Below are positions 11,461 through 22,666 of a stretch of DNA of 64,000 nucleotides, one piece after another. A program made the translations under genes and the position numbers. Origin of the DNA: Forficula auricularia (lineage: Eukaryota > Arthropoda > Insecta > Dermaptera > Forficulidae); the NCBI GenBank assembly GCA_024734495.1, contig JALMQS010000128.1, forward strand, positions 25,336,711-25,400,710. Direction: 5' to 3'. The notes beneath the pieces are model-generated. The model searched no databases, was not told the DNA's origin, and saw only the letters and a program-made list of their open reading frames with translations. Position 1 is the first letter of the stretch; each line of letters begins with the position of its first letter.

Positions 11461-11496
11461 CTAAATTCAATGTTTGGATATATAGATATTACTTAC

Positions 11497-11768
11497 CCCC
11501 TTCTGAAGTGATTTTTATACTGGCTTTCCTTTGTAACAGGGCCATATATTTTCCCACATTGGTACAAGGGCACTTCTTGCAAGTTACATTTTTCAGATTC
11601 AGTGAATGTGTCAGCAATATATCGATATGCTTCTACATCTGTATGAAAAGCATATTCTCCTGTCAGAACAGCTTTAAGACCTTCTTCAATTCCCATAAAT
11701 GCTTGCTTATCAGGCACTGTAAATATTTTCTCAAAATATAAACGTTTAACCCACGGATCCGTAGTGTA
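11497..11768 (-). CDS. IR exon 8: S2 ligand-binding half
   Basis: TTTCCAG lies before 11768 and the donor is GTAAGT. It has 90 codons plus two bases with no breaks. DPWVKRLYFEKI, GLKAVLTGEYAFHTDVEAYRYI, TFTESEKCNLQEVPLY and YKNHFRRG follow the S2 order of IRs: the G-(x)n-G-(E/K)-(Y/F)-AF strand, the acidic pocket region, E-K-C-(x)-L-x-E, then the helix before M4. This exon gives the clearest family identification. Confidence 0.9.
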
Positions 11769-12470
11769 CTGGAAAAAATGTTACAGAAATATAATATAAA
11801 TAATTCAGTACAATCGGTGAGATTCTCTTAGCTTTTTTCCATATTCATGTCTATTTTAGTAATGTCCGAGAAGTAGCAAGGTCGTAGAAAATTCGTTCTA
11901 GTACCATAATATCCCAGAGGAAAATTTTTAAAGGCGGTAGATTTCACGATTTTGCCAGCTAATTTTCCTAAGCGTTTATTGTCTAAATAATGACATCAAT
12001 TTACTTGGCAAAATCGTGAAATCTAACGCCTATATACTTTTGTCTTTGGTAATTTGTAAATTCCAGAACTTAGTCAACACTATACAATTAATCTAACAAC
12101 TTTGCCGAACCTATCAGCGTGAGACTAATTTAATTTTTAAATTTTTCCTTTATGTGTAATCATAGTCTTATATCTGCGTCAATTTTCAATTTTCTACTTC
12201 TACTGGAATACACGCGATCTTATAGGGTTTGTTAAAGAGTCAGTCAGTCAGTGAGTTCTAAAGTTTGCTTTTTTCAGGGACCTCTTTATCTTAAATGGTT
12301 TTAAAATAAATTTCAATTTTTCAGAGGTTCATGACAAAATAAGTCTTAAGTACATATAGTATATAATTTTCGTGTTTGTAGGTTTATAAGCAAGCATAGT
12401 TATGAAGATGGCGAAAATGTCTTAAATATGTTGGTGTAAATGTTATAGATACAAAGCATGTGTATTAGGG

Positions 12471-13075
12471 TGCTCCTAATTTTGGATATTTTCGAATATT
12501 TAAGCTGACAAGGGCTCATATGCTTAGAAATAAACAAAAAAAATATCCCTCAAGTTTCAAATATCTATCTCAATTTTAATCTTGTGCTACACAGCGATTA
12601 ATTTTCGCATCTATGGTCAATAACATGGGGTTTTTGGCATTGAACGATCAATTTTTTATTCCGGCCAAAGTAATGGTACAAAAAATTTGAAACTCTGTAG
12701 ACTTTATCCTTATAATAGTATCTATCCCCGTGAATTTTTACACAATTTTTAGCTATTATAATTTTGGAGTCTATAACTTACTAATATTAAGATATAGCAG
12801 TATTTTATCTAGATATAATTCCAAAATTGTAATAGCTAAAGATCTGTAAAAATTCTGAAAGATAGCTACTATTATAAGGATAAAGTCTACAGAGTTTCAA
12901 ATTTTTTGAACCATTACTTTGGCCGGAATAAAAAATTGATCGTTCAATGCCAAAAAACCCATATTGAGATAGAGACTTGAAACTTGAGGGATATTTTTTT
13001 CATTTATTTCTAAGCATATGAGCCCCTGTCAGCGTAAATATTCGAAAATATCCGAAATAAGGAGCACCTCTAGTG
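12471..13075. repeat. Foldback element, ~600 bp (family F2)
   Basis: The arms 12471-12765 and 12810-13075 are complementary with mismatches (GGGTGCTCCTAATTTTGGAT outer, GGCCGGAATAAAAAATTGAT inner). A second, shortened copy lies at 28756-29105 and a tail fragment near 30755-30840. Confidence 0.78.
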
Positions 13076-13556
13076 TGTATTGATCATATAGAAAACTCTT
13101 AATATGTTCTTATTTAATATTTGCATTTTATAAAAGTATTTTTACATTTATAAATATCTGACGTCACAAAAAAAGACGAGAGATCAACCAATTAATCTGA
13201 GGTCCTTTTGATGAATTTGTTACATGTTAGAAGGGTTGTATTTTCACCCTCGAAAATTGAACCCGAGTGCCATAGAGCAAACCGAGCAGTAGCTCCGAAG
13301 AGAACAATCTGACGCTATAAAAACCACCCTTAAACATCGAATTCACTAGTTGACAATCTCTCTTTAGAAATATTAACTCTACCTTTGAATTTTTATAAAT
13401 ATATGACGTCACATTTTAATCGACTTCTTTTACGACTCATTTTGGCACTTTTACGTACTAGCAGTTGGATACATTTTATGGACAGCCTCTTTTTCCAAAA
13501 TTGGGATTAATTACAATCTGTACCTATTCATTAAAATAATAATAATATATTCTTAC

Positions 13557-13764
13557 ATTGACAGAGCCTCTATTAAATTCTATGTCTTGCATTATAATTT
13601 TAAATTTACTAAAAAACAAATCTTTCGCCGTTTTAATATAATTATTAGGTGATTGTAAAATAACCACGATTGCAGCTGAATAGGATGTATCAAAAATACA
13701 GCCAGAATCAATAAAAAGAAAAATACAACTCTTGATGAGATTTTGTTCGGGGATGATTCTCCTC
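13557..13764 (-). CDS. IR exon 7: M3 segment, contains a frame break
   Basis: The acceptor TTTTAG lies before 13764 and the donor is GTAAGA. One frame gives SSRVVFFFLLILAVF, the other gives DTSYSAAIVVILQSP, and together they form a normal IR M3, where family members read Y-(S/T)-A-x-I-x-x-L-Q-S-P. The switch is at an A5 run on the plus strand (13692-13696), where one more base would restore the frame. The exon ends FNRGSVN in phase 0. Confidence 0.84.
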
Positions 13765-14088
13765 CTAAAACAAAAACAACGAATAATAATAATAACACTT
13801 TCACTGTTATCTATTACCATATTATGATAGTGATATAAGTAAAAGTATAAAAGTCAGATTAAAATGAAAACAACATATACGTTCACACCGTGATTTTAAA
13901 GAAAGTGTTTGTTAAGCCATAACACTTATTAATCCCTTCTTTTTTTGATGGTATAACATATAAAACTTAAAGATTTTATATTAAATCTACTTTAAAATTC
14001 AAAAAAAAAAGATTTGTTATTAATGTTATTTTTCCGATTTTTTCATATTTACTTCTTATTAATAGTGCCGTGTTTCAGCTTTCTAGAC

Positions 14089-14837
14089 CACTGTTTCTCA
14101 ACCTGGGTTCCGGGGAATCCTAGGGTTCCACAAAGGGAGGTTTGGGGTTTCCCGCGCCTAGAGGTTAATGAAAGAAAAAATAGAAAAACAAAAATACTAG
14201 TAAGTAGTATCACACCTCAAAAAATTTGTCATGTAAAGAAAAAAATACATATTACTTTATAGTCAAATAAAACCATTGATACTTAAGAATGCGATGAACA
14301 TCACTATTATTGTCTCAGTGATACCATTTTTCTTGATCTTAAGTTCCTTAACTTTCTTATAATACAACGATTAAGTTACATTAGTAACAAAATGAAAACA
14401 TCATTTAAATTGTTTAATTATTATTTACTTATTAATGACGTTTGAAATAATATTGGTTTTCAAATAGATGAGAATATTATTTATGAGTATACATTCAATA
14501 TGTAAAAAAAACCTGTCCGATCCGAAAGGGGCATATGGATATCCCAATGACATTTCCAAAAAAATGTAAAAATAATATTGTTCATGAAAATAAAAAATGT
14601 TAGGTATTGTAATTTAAAATGCACGTTTTTTGTAATCAATTTCCCCAAAATCTAGAAAATTTTTAAAATGTGGCATCATGGCGGTATGTTATATTTGAAG
14701 CTATAAAAGTAGCATGATGTTGATATTTTGACGAAAAATTAAATATCTTATATTTTAGTGTTAGGGGGCTCCAAAGAAATAAATACCTATAAGAGCTCTA
14801 GGGTTCCTCCCGCTCTATAAAAGGTTGAGAAACACTG
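14089..14837. mobile_element. hAT (Charlie-like ends) non-autonomous element
   Basis: The ends CACTGTTTCTCAACC and GGTTGAGAAACACTG match the CAGTG(G/T)TTCTCAACC ends of Charlie-type hATs. Exact 8-bp duplications TTCTAGAC flank it (14081-14088, 14838-14845). No transposase. It lies in IR intron 6. Confidence 0.9.
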
Positions 14838-15017
14838 TTCTAGACAAATCGATCTTTGTCATAAAATTGTCTAATCATCAAAATAAATGAAAATAGAATC
14901 AATTCTTAAAATATTTTGACTTCCATTATTTCTTAAAAATTTAAAGACACGTCTGATAAATCGATCCTTGTGTGAGCCCAAATTAAGCAACATATATGTA
15001 TAAATATAAATATATAC

Positions 15018-15239
15018 CTTGAAGAGCCATTATGCCAACAGAAGTGAACGAATAATCAAACCATCCATTTTGTCCTTCAAAAGCGTGCGCTCTTAAAGCC
15101 GAGGTATTCAGTAATACAAAGAGCTATTGCACTTAGAGCTGTCATTATAAGAAGAGCGGACCAAACTTCTCTATTAAATGCCATCGCATAGATGTTCTTG
15201 GAGGCCGAAATAGGTGGACGACGAAATATGAACCGTGGG
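15018..15239 (-). CDS. IR exon 6: M1 and pore loop, contains a frame break
   Basis: The acceptor ATTCAG lies before 15239 and the donor is GTATAT. FIFRRPPISA leads into M1 (VWSALLIMTALSAIALCI). In that frame a TGA occurs at 15079-15077. The pore-side sequence AHAFEGQNGWFDYSF and GIMALQ is read one base further on, and only that frame joins exon 7. A net extra base therefore lies within about 15080-15125, either a true mutation or an assembly error. Confidence 0.8.
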
Positions 15240-15360
15240 CTGAATGATTAGAATTAGAATTATATTATTTCTAAAAGATAATCGGGGCTCAGTTCTCTAG
15301 TAGTTGGAAAGCATCCCTGGTTGAAAAGTCACGTTTAGATGTATATAAAACTTTAACTAA

Positions 15361-15914
15361 AGGCGGGTTCACACGAGACATTTTCTCTTACTTGTTCCTT
15401 ACTTGTTCGGCTAACTGTAAATTTGGAGGCATGGAGGGAGTCGAAATGACGTCACTTCGACTGTCTTACTAGCATGCTTGCTTGATTCAAAAGATAGGAC
15501 ATGTTCTAAAAAAAAAGTTTAGCTACTTAAAAGTGGCAGTGGCCAGCCAATCGGAAAGCATTATTTTATCACGTGGGTGACATCCGCATTGGCACAATGC
15601 ATCACTGTTCAACTCTTTACTGCAACGAATAAAGAAAATATGCCTTCCAAATTCGTCTGCGATTGATAATTTCTGCAATAATATTATTGTCAGCCTTTTT
15701 TGTTTACATCTGAGCTGAAACTGAAAGATGATAGTCCAGGTGTTTGGACTGACACATGCACGCGCAACCTAGCCGGTTAACTTGAAAATTTTCTGAAAAA
15801 GCTCCGTGTGAACCCAACAGGCAAAAAATTACCCTGGCTGAATTAGCTTCAAACTACAAGTAGGTCGAACAAGCAAGGAACAAGTAAGAGAATATGTCTC
15901 GTGTGAACCAGACT
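15361..15914. mobile_element. MITE with TAA target duplication
   Basis: The terminal repeats (GGGTTCACACGAGACATTTT, then CTTACTTGTTCCTTACTTGT) are repeated inverted at the right end. TAA flanks both sides (15358-15360, 15915-15917), as in PIF/Harbinger insertions. It lies in IR intron 5. Confidence 0.8.
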
Positions 15915-16328
15915 TAAGATCGAAACGTTTGCAGGATTTTTTTAATGAAATATATGAAAATATGGTACCTATATGGAAACGTATTTTTGTTTTTTCAATT
16001 TTCCGAAAAGAGCGGAAAATATTCTTTTGAGTACGTTAGTTACTAATCTCAAATTAGATTTTATATATTGAGGACATATTAATATTCTTATTAGATAACT
16101 TTTGGGGAACTGATGCATGTTTAAAATTTGTTAGAGTTTTAGGAAATTTTCTTGGTATTTTTTTTCTCATCTGACAAATTTTTATTAATGTGTAAATTTT
16201 TATTAATGGTGCAAGAGAATGTTGTAAAAACCAACAGATCGAGCCCAAGGTAGAATTAAAGCCTTTTTTTCATATGAAAAAAATATTTTATAAATGTAAA
16301 AAAAGATTATAAAAATAAAGTTTATTAC

Positions 16329-16496
16329 CAGAATAGTGTATACGGTGCACAAAAATGCGCAAGATCAAGTCTATAACGCAGTATTATTAATCCTGATCCA
16401 AAATCAACTTCATTTCTTTGTAAATACCCAAGCGATCCGTCAAATTTTCCACTGGATGCTTGAAAACCATACTCATTGGTTACAATTTTGTCAATT
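16329..16496 (-). CDS. IR exon 5: S1 core with substrate-domain arginine
   Basis: The acceptor TTTATAG lies before 16496 and the donor is GTAATA. One base completes a Lys codon, then 55 codons plus two bases. FDGSLGYLQRNEVDFGSG is the IR/iGluR segment G-x-L-x-x-L-x-x-(N/K)-E-(V/I)-D. LRYRLDLAHF follows at the position of the family's conserved substrate-binding Arg (inference by position), and APYT starts the approach to M1. Confidence 0.84.
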
Positions 16497-16796
16497 CTAT
16501 AAATCGAAAATGGATTTAAATAAATTATTAAAGTAGGGAGACACTTCGAGGTTAAAGTCAAGCTTGTTAACTCTAAAGTAGGACCTAGACGGTCAATCAT
16601 TGATGCGCGTTTTAAACATTGACTCAATCATCACCTAAATCAACCTAAATCTTTTGATCAAAACTCATTCGTAGTGGAGTTTCGATTAGGTTTCGGTGTT
16701 GGAAGCTAGCGGAGAGTCCTCCATAGTTGCTCCCGAGTGCGTGATTGAGGGAAAGATTGATCAAAAGCCTTCTAGACGGTCATGCGTAAGGAATGC

Positions 16797-16882
16797 AATC
16801 CCGATCTCGCGAGATCTCGCGAGATCTCGAGATATTTTACGAGATCAATACCGAAGCATAAATTGGCGAGATCTCGCGAGAT
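16797..16882. repeat. Cluster of GATCTCGCGA palindromes
   Basis: At least three overlapping copies of the CpG-rich palindrome TCTCGCGAGA plus related GATCTCGAGA, in otherwise AT-rich intron sequence. It is either a short repeat array or a protein-binding cluster. Confidence 0.55.
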
Positions 16883-17638
16883 TTACTAGATTGAGCGTCA
16901 GCAAATAAAAAATATTAGATTATAACTATAACTTTATTTTTAATTAATAGTTTAAGTCTCTATCAATGTTTTGGTGAAGTTTCAATCACACATTAGCGTG
17001 CAAATTTTTTTTAAATGTAAACATTTTCTCAGAGTCTTATGGAAAATTAAGATCTTGACACTTTCTCTTGAATTATACTACTATTAGTTGAATAGATAAA
17101 GTTAAAAAAAACTAAAAATTAGCTTATTGAAACTTGCAGGTTTCTTTTTTTGCAATAAAATAAATTTACTGTTTGCATCTAAACATAAACAGTATTAATA
17201 CAACGCATTACCAAATCTTACAAGAGCAATTATCAGCTGATTTGAATAAATCAAACTAACTTTTGTATTTAATTTTTTTTTTTAAGTACTTAATTTCTTT
17301 TTATTTCAAACATTTACGACTTTCATACTATTTATTTTTTAATTCGATTATTTTTCATTTATTAAATATTTATTATTTCATTAAATATTAGATACTACAC
17401 TTCTTTTGACACAACTGTAGCGAAAGGACTCCTTAAAGTACTAGCTCTTGAGGTTGTCTCGGCACAGCTTCCCGCATGCAACAATGAGTCTTACGTCGAT
17501 ATCGACGAAAGCACTAGCATCGCAAAAATCAGTGAATATCGTCTTATATTTTTGTGACAGTGTTTAAGTCGCTAGTACAATATCATGAGATAAACAATTT
17601 CACTTCATTAAATATTTAAGGCAAAATATTTTACTTAC

Positions 17639-17757
17639 TTAAAGTTATATATTTCAGCAATTATTTTATCCAATTCTTGGCCCATTAATGATACTGAGTT
17701 CATACTCAAACCGCGAACTTCTTTGCCTGCATTTTTATCCCAGGCTTTTTTTGTAAT
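17639..17757 (-). CDS. IR exon 4: S1 ligand-binding region
   Basis: The acceptor TTTAAAG lies before 17757 and the consensus donor GTAAGT after 17639. It has 39 codons plus two bases. RGLSMNSVSLMGQELDKIIAEIYNF matches the helix of S1 that precedes the NF-(K/T) strand in IRs. It is too short to identify alone; support comes from phase and position between exons 3 and 5. Confidence 0.72.
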
Positions 17758-17829
17758 CTTTAAAAGAAATAAGAAGTATTAAAGATTGTGTCTGTGTATA
17801 ATAATAGTTAAATATATTTTTACATAAAT

Positions 17830-18500
17830 TGAACATTAAATGGAAAAATTAAAACATTATCTTCTACCGAATCCAGGACGCTCAAGCTTGGTCTCATTTT
17901 TAGATCTAGACGCAATTATACACCCAGGCAACTTCTTACAGTGTATAAGGCTCACATTTGTCCCAGTCTCGAATATGGCTCTCATCTGTGGAGGGGAGCC
18001 TCCAAGCATTCTCTTGCTACACTGGATGCGATACAGAAGCGAGCAATTAAACTAATAGGAGACCCCGCTCTAACCAACTCACTCGACTCCCTGGCTCACC
18101 GAAGAACCGTTTCTGACCTTTCCTTGTACTATAGATAATATCATGGGGTTCAGTCGAGCTGAAATCAATTATACCTCCTAAAGCCCTCTTTGCGGGAAAC
18201 ATGCGGTTTTCAAACGCTCAGCACCCCTTCGCTGTCAAATTGGATAAAAATCGAACAAGCGCTTTCGCCAACTCTTTTATCCCTATGATCTAAAGAGACT
18301 GGAACTCGCTCCCTGCCACCGTCTTCCCCGCGACCTTCAGCTGTTTAAGACCCGTATCCACAAATACCTTCGACCCCTGCTCAGCCTATAGCCACAGATA
18401 AGTTCGAGCACTACCCAGCCCATAAAACCCTTCTTCTTTTTCACGATGGAGGGGCCAACCCAGGCCTATAGGGGATGCACCTTTTTGATGTAACTCCTCT
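17830..18500 (+). pseudogene. LINE (Jockey/CR1-like) 3-prime fragment with reverse-transcriptase C-terminus
   Basis: From 17941 the translation reads YKAHICPSLEYGSHLW, then ATLDAIQKRAIKLIGDPAL and HRRTVSDLSLYYR, the region after the RT core in many arthropod LINEs. A stop follows at 18136, and later similarity in other frames (NSLPATVFP-type wording near 18300) shows frameshifts. The tail with TTTCACGATGGAGGGGCCA also occurs at 391-475. It lies in IR intron 3, antisense to the IR. Confidence 0.82.
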
Positions 18501-18960
18501 CATGTTAAAATTTAGAACCACTTGACCGCAATTAAACAATTACCAAATTTTCAATACCGGACCAAGCTATGGGGGATGGATCTTTTCATAAAAACTGCCA
18601 AAAATAGATGCTTTTTCAAAACTTCAAAAAGCCAATCTTCTACTTGCTTTTGCTTAATGGAATTCTACATAAAAATCTCTAAATTTCAGGGATTTTTTTT
18701 TGGAATTCATCCCTTTACTATATAAAATGAGTGAGGGGCGAAAAATGAACAAAATGACCTACATTAATTGGGAACATTTGTTGATTTTTTCTTCTTTCTT
18801 TGATCATTTATCATAATTGAAAAAATTTATATTCAATTTTGAGCACAGAGTTTTTTTTTTGATGTAATCAATTTTTGCCACCTCGATAATGTGATCCTGA
18901 GACATTATCTGCCGCCCTGGCCTAAGGCACGCCCTCACAGTTCGTATTCCATATAATTAC

Positions 18961-19212
18961 CACCACGACTCCTTTTAGAGTATGTCCCATGAAATCGTCT
19001 CGTCGGTTTGCCGGTTCATCCGAATTGATAATGAGATTCGGACCAATCCGATAGACATCTTTGACAATCACAGCTTCCTGATCAAGTATAATGACATGCG
19101 AGTCTAGTCGTGTTCTTTGCATCACCTGTTCAATTAATGTCGTATTGATCAAATCATCTGGATAGAAGATCCAATAATGCAAATTATCAAACCATTCGCT
19201 GTGATTTTCGCC
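18961..19212 (-). CDS. IR exon 3: ectodomain to start of S1
   Basis: It has 84 codons in phase 0 with acceptor GAAAG and donor GTAATT. WFDNLHYWIFYPDD, a DSHVIILDQE segment, VYRIGPNLII and RRDDFMGHTLKGVVV follow the IR order in which the ectodomain leads to R-x-x-(M)G-x-TL-x-(strand), the first strand of the ligand-binding domain. The open frame continues past the donor, but the family predicts the splice here. Confidence 0.82.
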
Positions 19213-19400
19213 CTTTCAAAAATAAAAAAAATAAATAATAATAATTAATAATTGACAAGATTTTGATTTGGTTAGAGTAGCAGAGTTGTTGATTCATAAA
19301 TAGAAACCAATGAGGTTGTCCATATATTGATTAATCTTTATGAAAAAGTATTATTGAAAAATTCCAAAATATGTAGAAATAGAAAAAAAAATATCTTTAC

Positions 19401-19564
19401 CTGCAAAAGGAGTTGATTGATAAGTGATTCGCATCTCATATCCATAATCACACCTAATTTATACATTTTCGATTTAATAAATAGATCAAAATCATCCGAA
19501 TTAGAATTTTTCGTAAAAAATCGGAGGCCATTTTCAGAAAGGTGTTTTCCCAATAAAGCTATAT
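19401..19564 (-). CDS. IR exon 2: N-terminal ectodomain
   Basis: The acceptor TTTCAG is immediately 5-prime of 19564 and the donor is GTAAAG. Two bases complete a split Asp codon, then 54 codons. KMYKLGVIMDMRCES is the recognisable segment (a strand reading LGVIMDMRC, as in the ectodomain of IRs); the exon ends LLLQ in phase 0. It is clean of stops. Confidence 0.78.
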
Positions 19565-19739
19565 CTGAAAGAATTTCAAAAATTTTACTTTAAACACTTT
19601 TTAGTGATCTGCATAAAAGTAAAACGGGATTCTAGTTAGTTCTCAGCAATCTACGTTTATCACACATTGTAGAAAAGCGAAGCCTAATATGGCCGGTTGC
19701 AGATTAACTTTGGAAAATGATTTGCGAGATGTAATTTAA

Positions 19740-20234
19740 GGTAGTTCTTTCAGAAATGCAAAAATTCAAGAAGTCTTCGAAACTTGAAATATAAGTCATT
19801 AAAAGCATAATAAACACACTGTTAAAATTTGAAGACGATTTACCACACCAAACATGAAATAATTGCAATTAAATATGAAATTTTTACATATGGTAGATTG
19901 GGAAAGGATGGGAAAATGATCATTATTTTTTTCACCATCTTGATGAAAAACTAATATTTGTTAGAATAATATATTCGGAGTAACTTAAAAAAAAATTGAA
20001 ATTATTTACCTCGAAGTTTTGATAAAAAAACAAAAACATTTGGGCGATCATTTTTAGTGGAGGACATATAAGAACAATCGCTTGGAAAACGATCCATTAA
20101 TAAAGAGGATAGTATAGTAGTGTGAGAAGTACAGTCACGTTAAAAAAAATAACCTAAAATTTTAGCACCGTTCATAGTGTATAGAGTGGTTGCGGGGCTA
20201 AAACTTTTGTGTGGATTGTCACGAAAGAACTATC
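19740..20234. mobile_element. TTAA-flanked element family P2a, copy 1
   Basis: The left end GGTAGTTCTTTCAGAAAT is preceded by TTAA; the right end reads GAAAGAACTATCC. It is nearly identical inside to 41184-41701 (GACGATTTACCACACCAAAC). It lies in IR intron 1. Confidence 0.78.
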
Positions 20235-20510
20235 CTAAACAAATAACGACAAATAATAATTAGAAGAAGAAAGTGTTAACTTTTTTAAGACTCGCTCGGT
20301 AACTCTCCAACTAGATACAAAGATAAAAATTTCAAAATAATTAACTATTCAAAAATCATTTTTAAATTTAATTCGATTGGAAAAAATTAATTTCTTAATA
20401 GTTTACAAATTATTTATAATAAACTTTTTAGTAGGTAGTAAAGAGTAAATAAATTTACTAATGTGAATTTGAAAAACATATTTTAGTTTATTTACTATTT
20501 TATGCCTATA

Positions 20511-20908
20511 CTACCTGCAACGACCGCCTTCCGCAGGTCTCTTGATAACCAAGAGGTTTCACGCCCTGGACCCCCTCCTCCGCCTCTGAACCATTTCCCC
20601 TCCTCAATCTAAAATCTCCCCACAACCACTAACCCTATCCCTGTCCCCCTGAAGTCTCCCCCTCATTCGATCATACTTCACCCCCACAAAACCTATTTCC
20701 TCCCTCTGAAATCTTTAAAACTCCGAAAACACATTTTGGGGCCCTTTCCCCCTTTTAGGGTTCGAATTTCAAGAAACCATTCTTATCGGGTACCCATGTT
20801 ATTATAGGAATGCACTATTAAAATTTCAGCCCTTTAGGACCAGTGGTTTGCTCTGTGCGTAGTGCGTTGTCTGTCACCATTTCAGAGGAATGTTTTATTT
20901 ATTATAGA
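20511..20908 (-). mobile_element. Helitron-like element, degraded copy
   Basis: Read on the minus strand it starts TC after A at 20908 and ends at 20511 with a GGCGG hairpin arm followed by GTAG before T, where the better copy (39630-40476) has CTAG. The C-rich body with GCCCTGGACCCCC is shared. Confidence 0.55.
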
Positions 20909-21654
20909 TTATCACAACGATCTAAAATGTGAATAAAATCATTCCAAAAATTATTTTTTGCATTTTTGAACCAGAAGTTCTAAAGCTATGAACCCAAAAT
21001 CTAATTGATTTTCCGGATTCGAAATATACAAATTTTGGTTTCAGATCAAAATTTTTAAAACTTTTCATGTTTATCGGAATGACACTGATAAAACAAAATT
21101 AGGGTTGAAAATGATTTTTCTCCAGGCTCCAGAAATTTTTAAAGACAATGGGGGAAAATTGAGACCCTCCAAACCGGTAGGTTTCTTAAACAAAGAATTG
21201 GTTAAATTTTGGACTATATATAGCTTTAGAAGTTTAGAACATACCTACTGTTCGAAAATCACAAAAATCTTATGGAAAGCTATTAAGGGCTGAAAATTAG
21301 TACCCAAGTCTCTATTAACACATATTACTTCTTTATCAAGTTTCTCTATTCTTCTTTAACCAATTATGATTTGTCATGTAGAAGTTCTAAAGCTAGAGCA
21401 ACCAAACTAATTTATTTTGAAAGTACAAACATTTTACATGAGAATGAATTTTCTACAAAATCTCCTTCAATAACTAATTATAAATTGACAGAGAGAGAAA
21501 AATATGATTAAAATGTTACTTTTCTTAAATTTCTAAATATAAAAAGCCAAGAATTAATAAATAATTAAGTAATAAGAAATCTACGCTCTGTACTCCTGAG
21601 TAATTGGACTCGTATATGAAATATAGGCATTTTATTTGATCTAGGAATAAATAC

Positions 21655-21814
21655 CTTGCATTTGACAATCAATTACTAAAACATCAAAAACTTTATATTT
21701 TAAATAATAATTAATTGCATACTCTTCAATATTGGGATTTAATAATATCTGAGATTTTGAAATTAAAGGGCAAATAAATATTAGAAAAATTGAAAATATA
21801 TTGTATTTGGTCAT
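21655..21814 (-). CDS. IR exon 1: start codon and signal peptide
   Basis: The ATG is at 21814-21812. The first ~20 residues form a hydrophobic signal peptide (IFSIFLIFICPLIS core) ending near SKSQ, followed by YYLKYKVFDVLVIDCQ, typical of the start of an IR ectodomain. The exon ends in phase 1 before GTATTT. No promoter elements were identified upstream; the region 21815-22070 is AT-rich. Confidence 0.78.
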
Positions 21815-22076
21815 GTTGGACTTACAACAAAAACTGAATTCATGTATTTTTTTAACTAGTGAGATAAATCGAATCCAATCCCTTTTCCCATCAAACTTGA
21901 TTGATTTGATAATGGATTATATCATTTTATGATAAATCTTTTAGCTACCGTTTAGATAAAAATTACAATAATTTGTCATATTCTCAGACGATCACGTGAT
22001 ATCTTATACTTTATTTAAAAATAAAAAGAATAATATTTTTTCCATTATTCATCAAAATACGATGTATTTCTATTAA

Positions 22077-22659
22077 AGAGGTTCGAGACAGCTTATTTAT
22101 CTGGTTGATCTTCGAAAAAATCTTTTGTAAGAATGACGACGTCTGCTTGCTAAAAATTTTAATAAAAAAATTGTTAATACTGAGGTTAATTTCGAATAAA
22201 AATCTTTGTTTTGATAATATTAATGAAAAGAATATTGAAATAAATGTTTTTATATCATAAAAACATTTATTTAACACAAAAACGATTTCAAAAAATAGAG
22301 TTGGAATTCTACACTAGTGCTTTTGATATATTCTGTTGGCTGCAAATAACTTTTTATTTTTTACATTTATGAATAACTCATTAACTAGACTGGCAAATCT
22401 ATTGAAACATGTATCATTCAATTCATAAAAGTTGAATTATTGATCTGTATAAAATTTTTGAATATGGTATAATTTTATTTTTAAAATTTCGGTCCATTTA
22501 CTTCCATGTTAAAAGGACAATTTTCAATCATTTATTTCTCGGTAATGAGACAGACGATCAACTTAAAAATTTCGGGAATAAATATTTAATGTATCAATGA
22601 TTCGATGGTAAAAATTTGAGAATTTTCTTATAAAAATGATAAACAGTCTCTTAACCCCC
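22077..22659. mobile_element. TTAA-flanked element family P1
   Basis: TTAA at 22073-22076 and 22660-22663. The ends after TTAA (AGAGGTTCGAGACAGCTTAT and, inverted, GGGGGTTAAGAGACTGTTTA) match 60016-60588 reversed. Size and TTAA suggest a piggyBac-type MITE. It lies just upstream of the IR start codon (21814). Confidence 0.85.
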
Positions 22660-22666
22660 TTAAGGT

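Larger units (their letters stand above)
9043..21814 (-). pseudogene. Ionotropic receptor (IR, variant iGluR) gene nested in laminin intron; frame-broken
   Basis: Nine minus-strand exons, about 597 residues in all, read from 21814 to the stop at 9043-9045. IRs are ligand-gated cation channels of the glutamate-receptor superfamily used in arthropod chemosensation and related senses. In order: signal peptide, divergent N-terminal region, ligand-binding half S1, M1, pore loop, M3 with a YSAAIV segment (counterpart of SYTANL), S2, M4 and a short cytoplasmic tail. All eight splice junctions have GT/AG and matching phase once three single-base breaks (exons 6, 7 and 9) are allowed for. By eye it resembles the IR75/IR64a group, but this is not certain. 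It may be a pseudogene, or intact with assembly indels. Confidence 0.85.

Noticed and set aside
17398..17600. Relatively GC-rich stretch with CGATATCGACG, possible exon
   Set aside because: No open frame with recognisable similarity and not needed by the IR or laminin models; probably repeat-derived.
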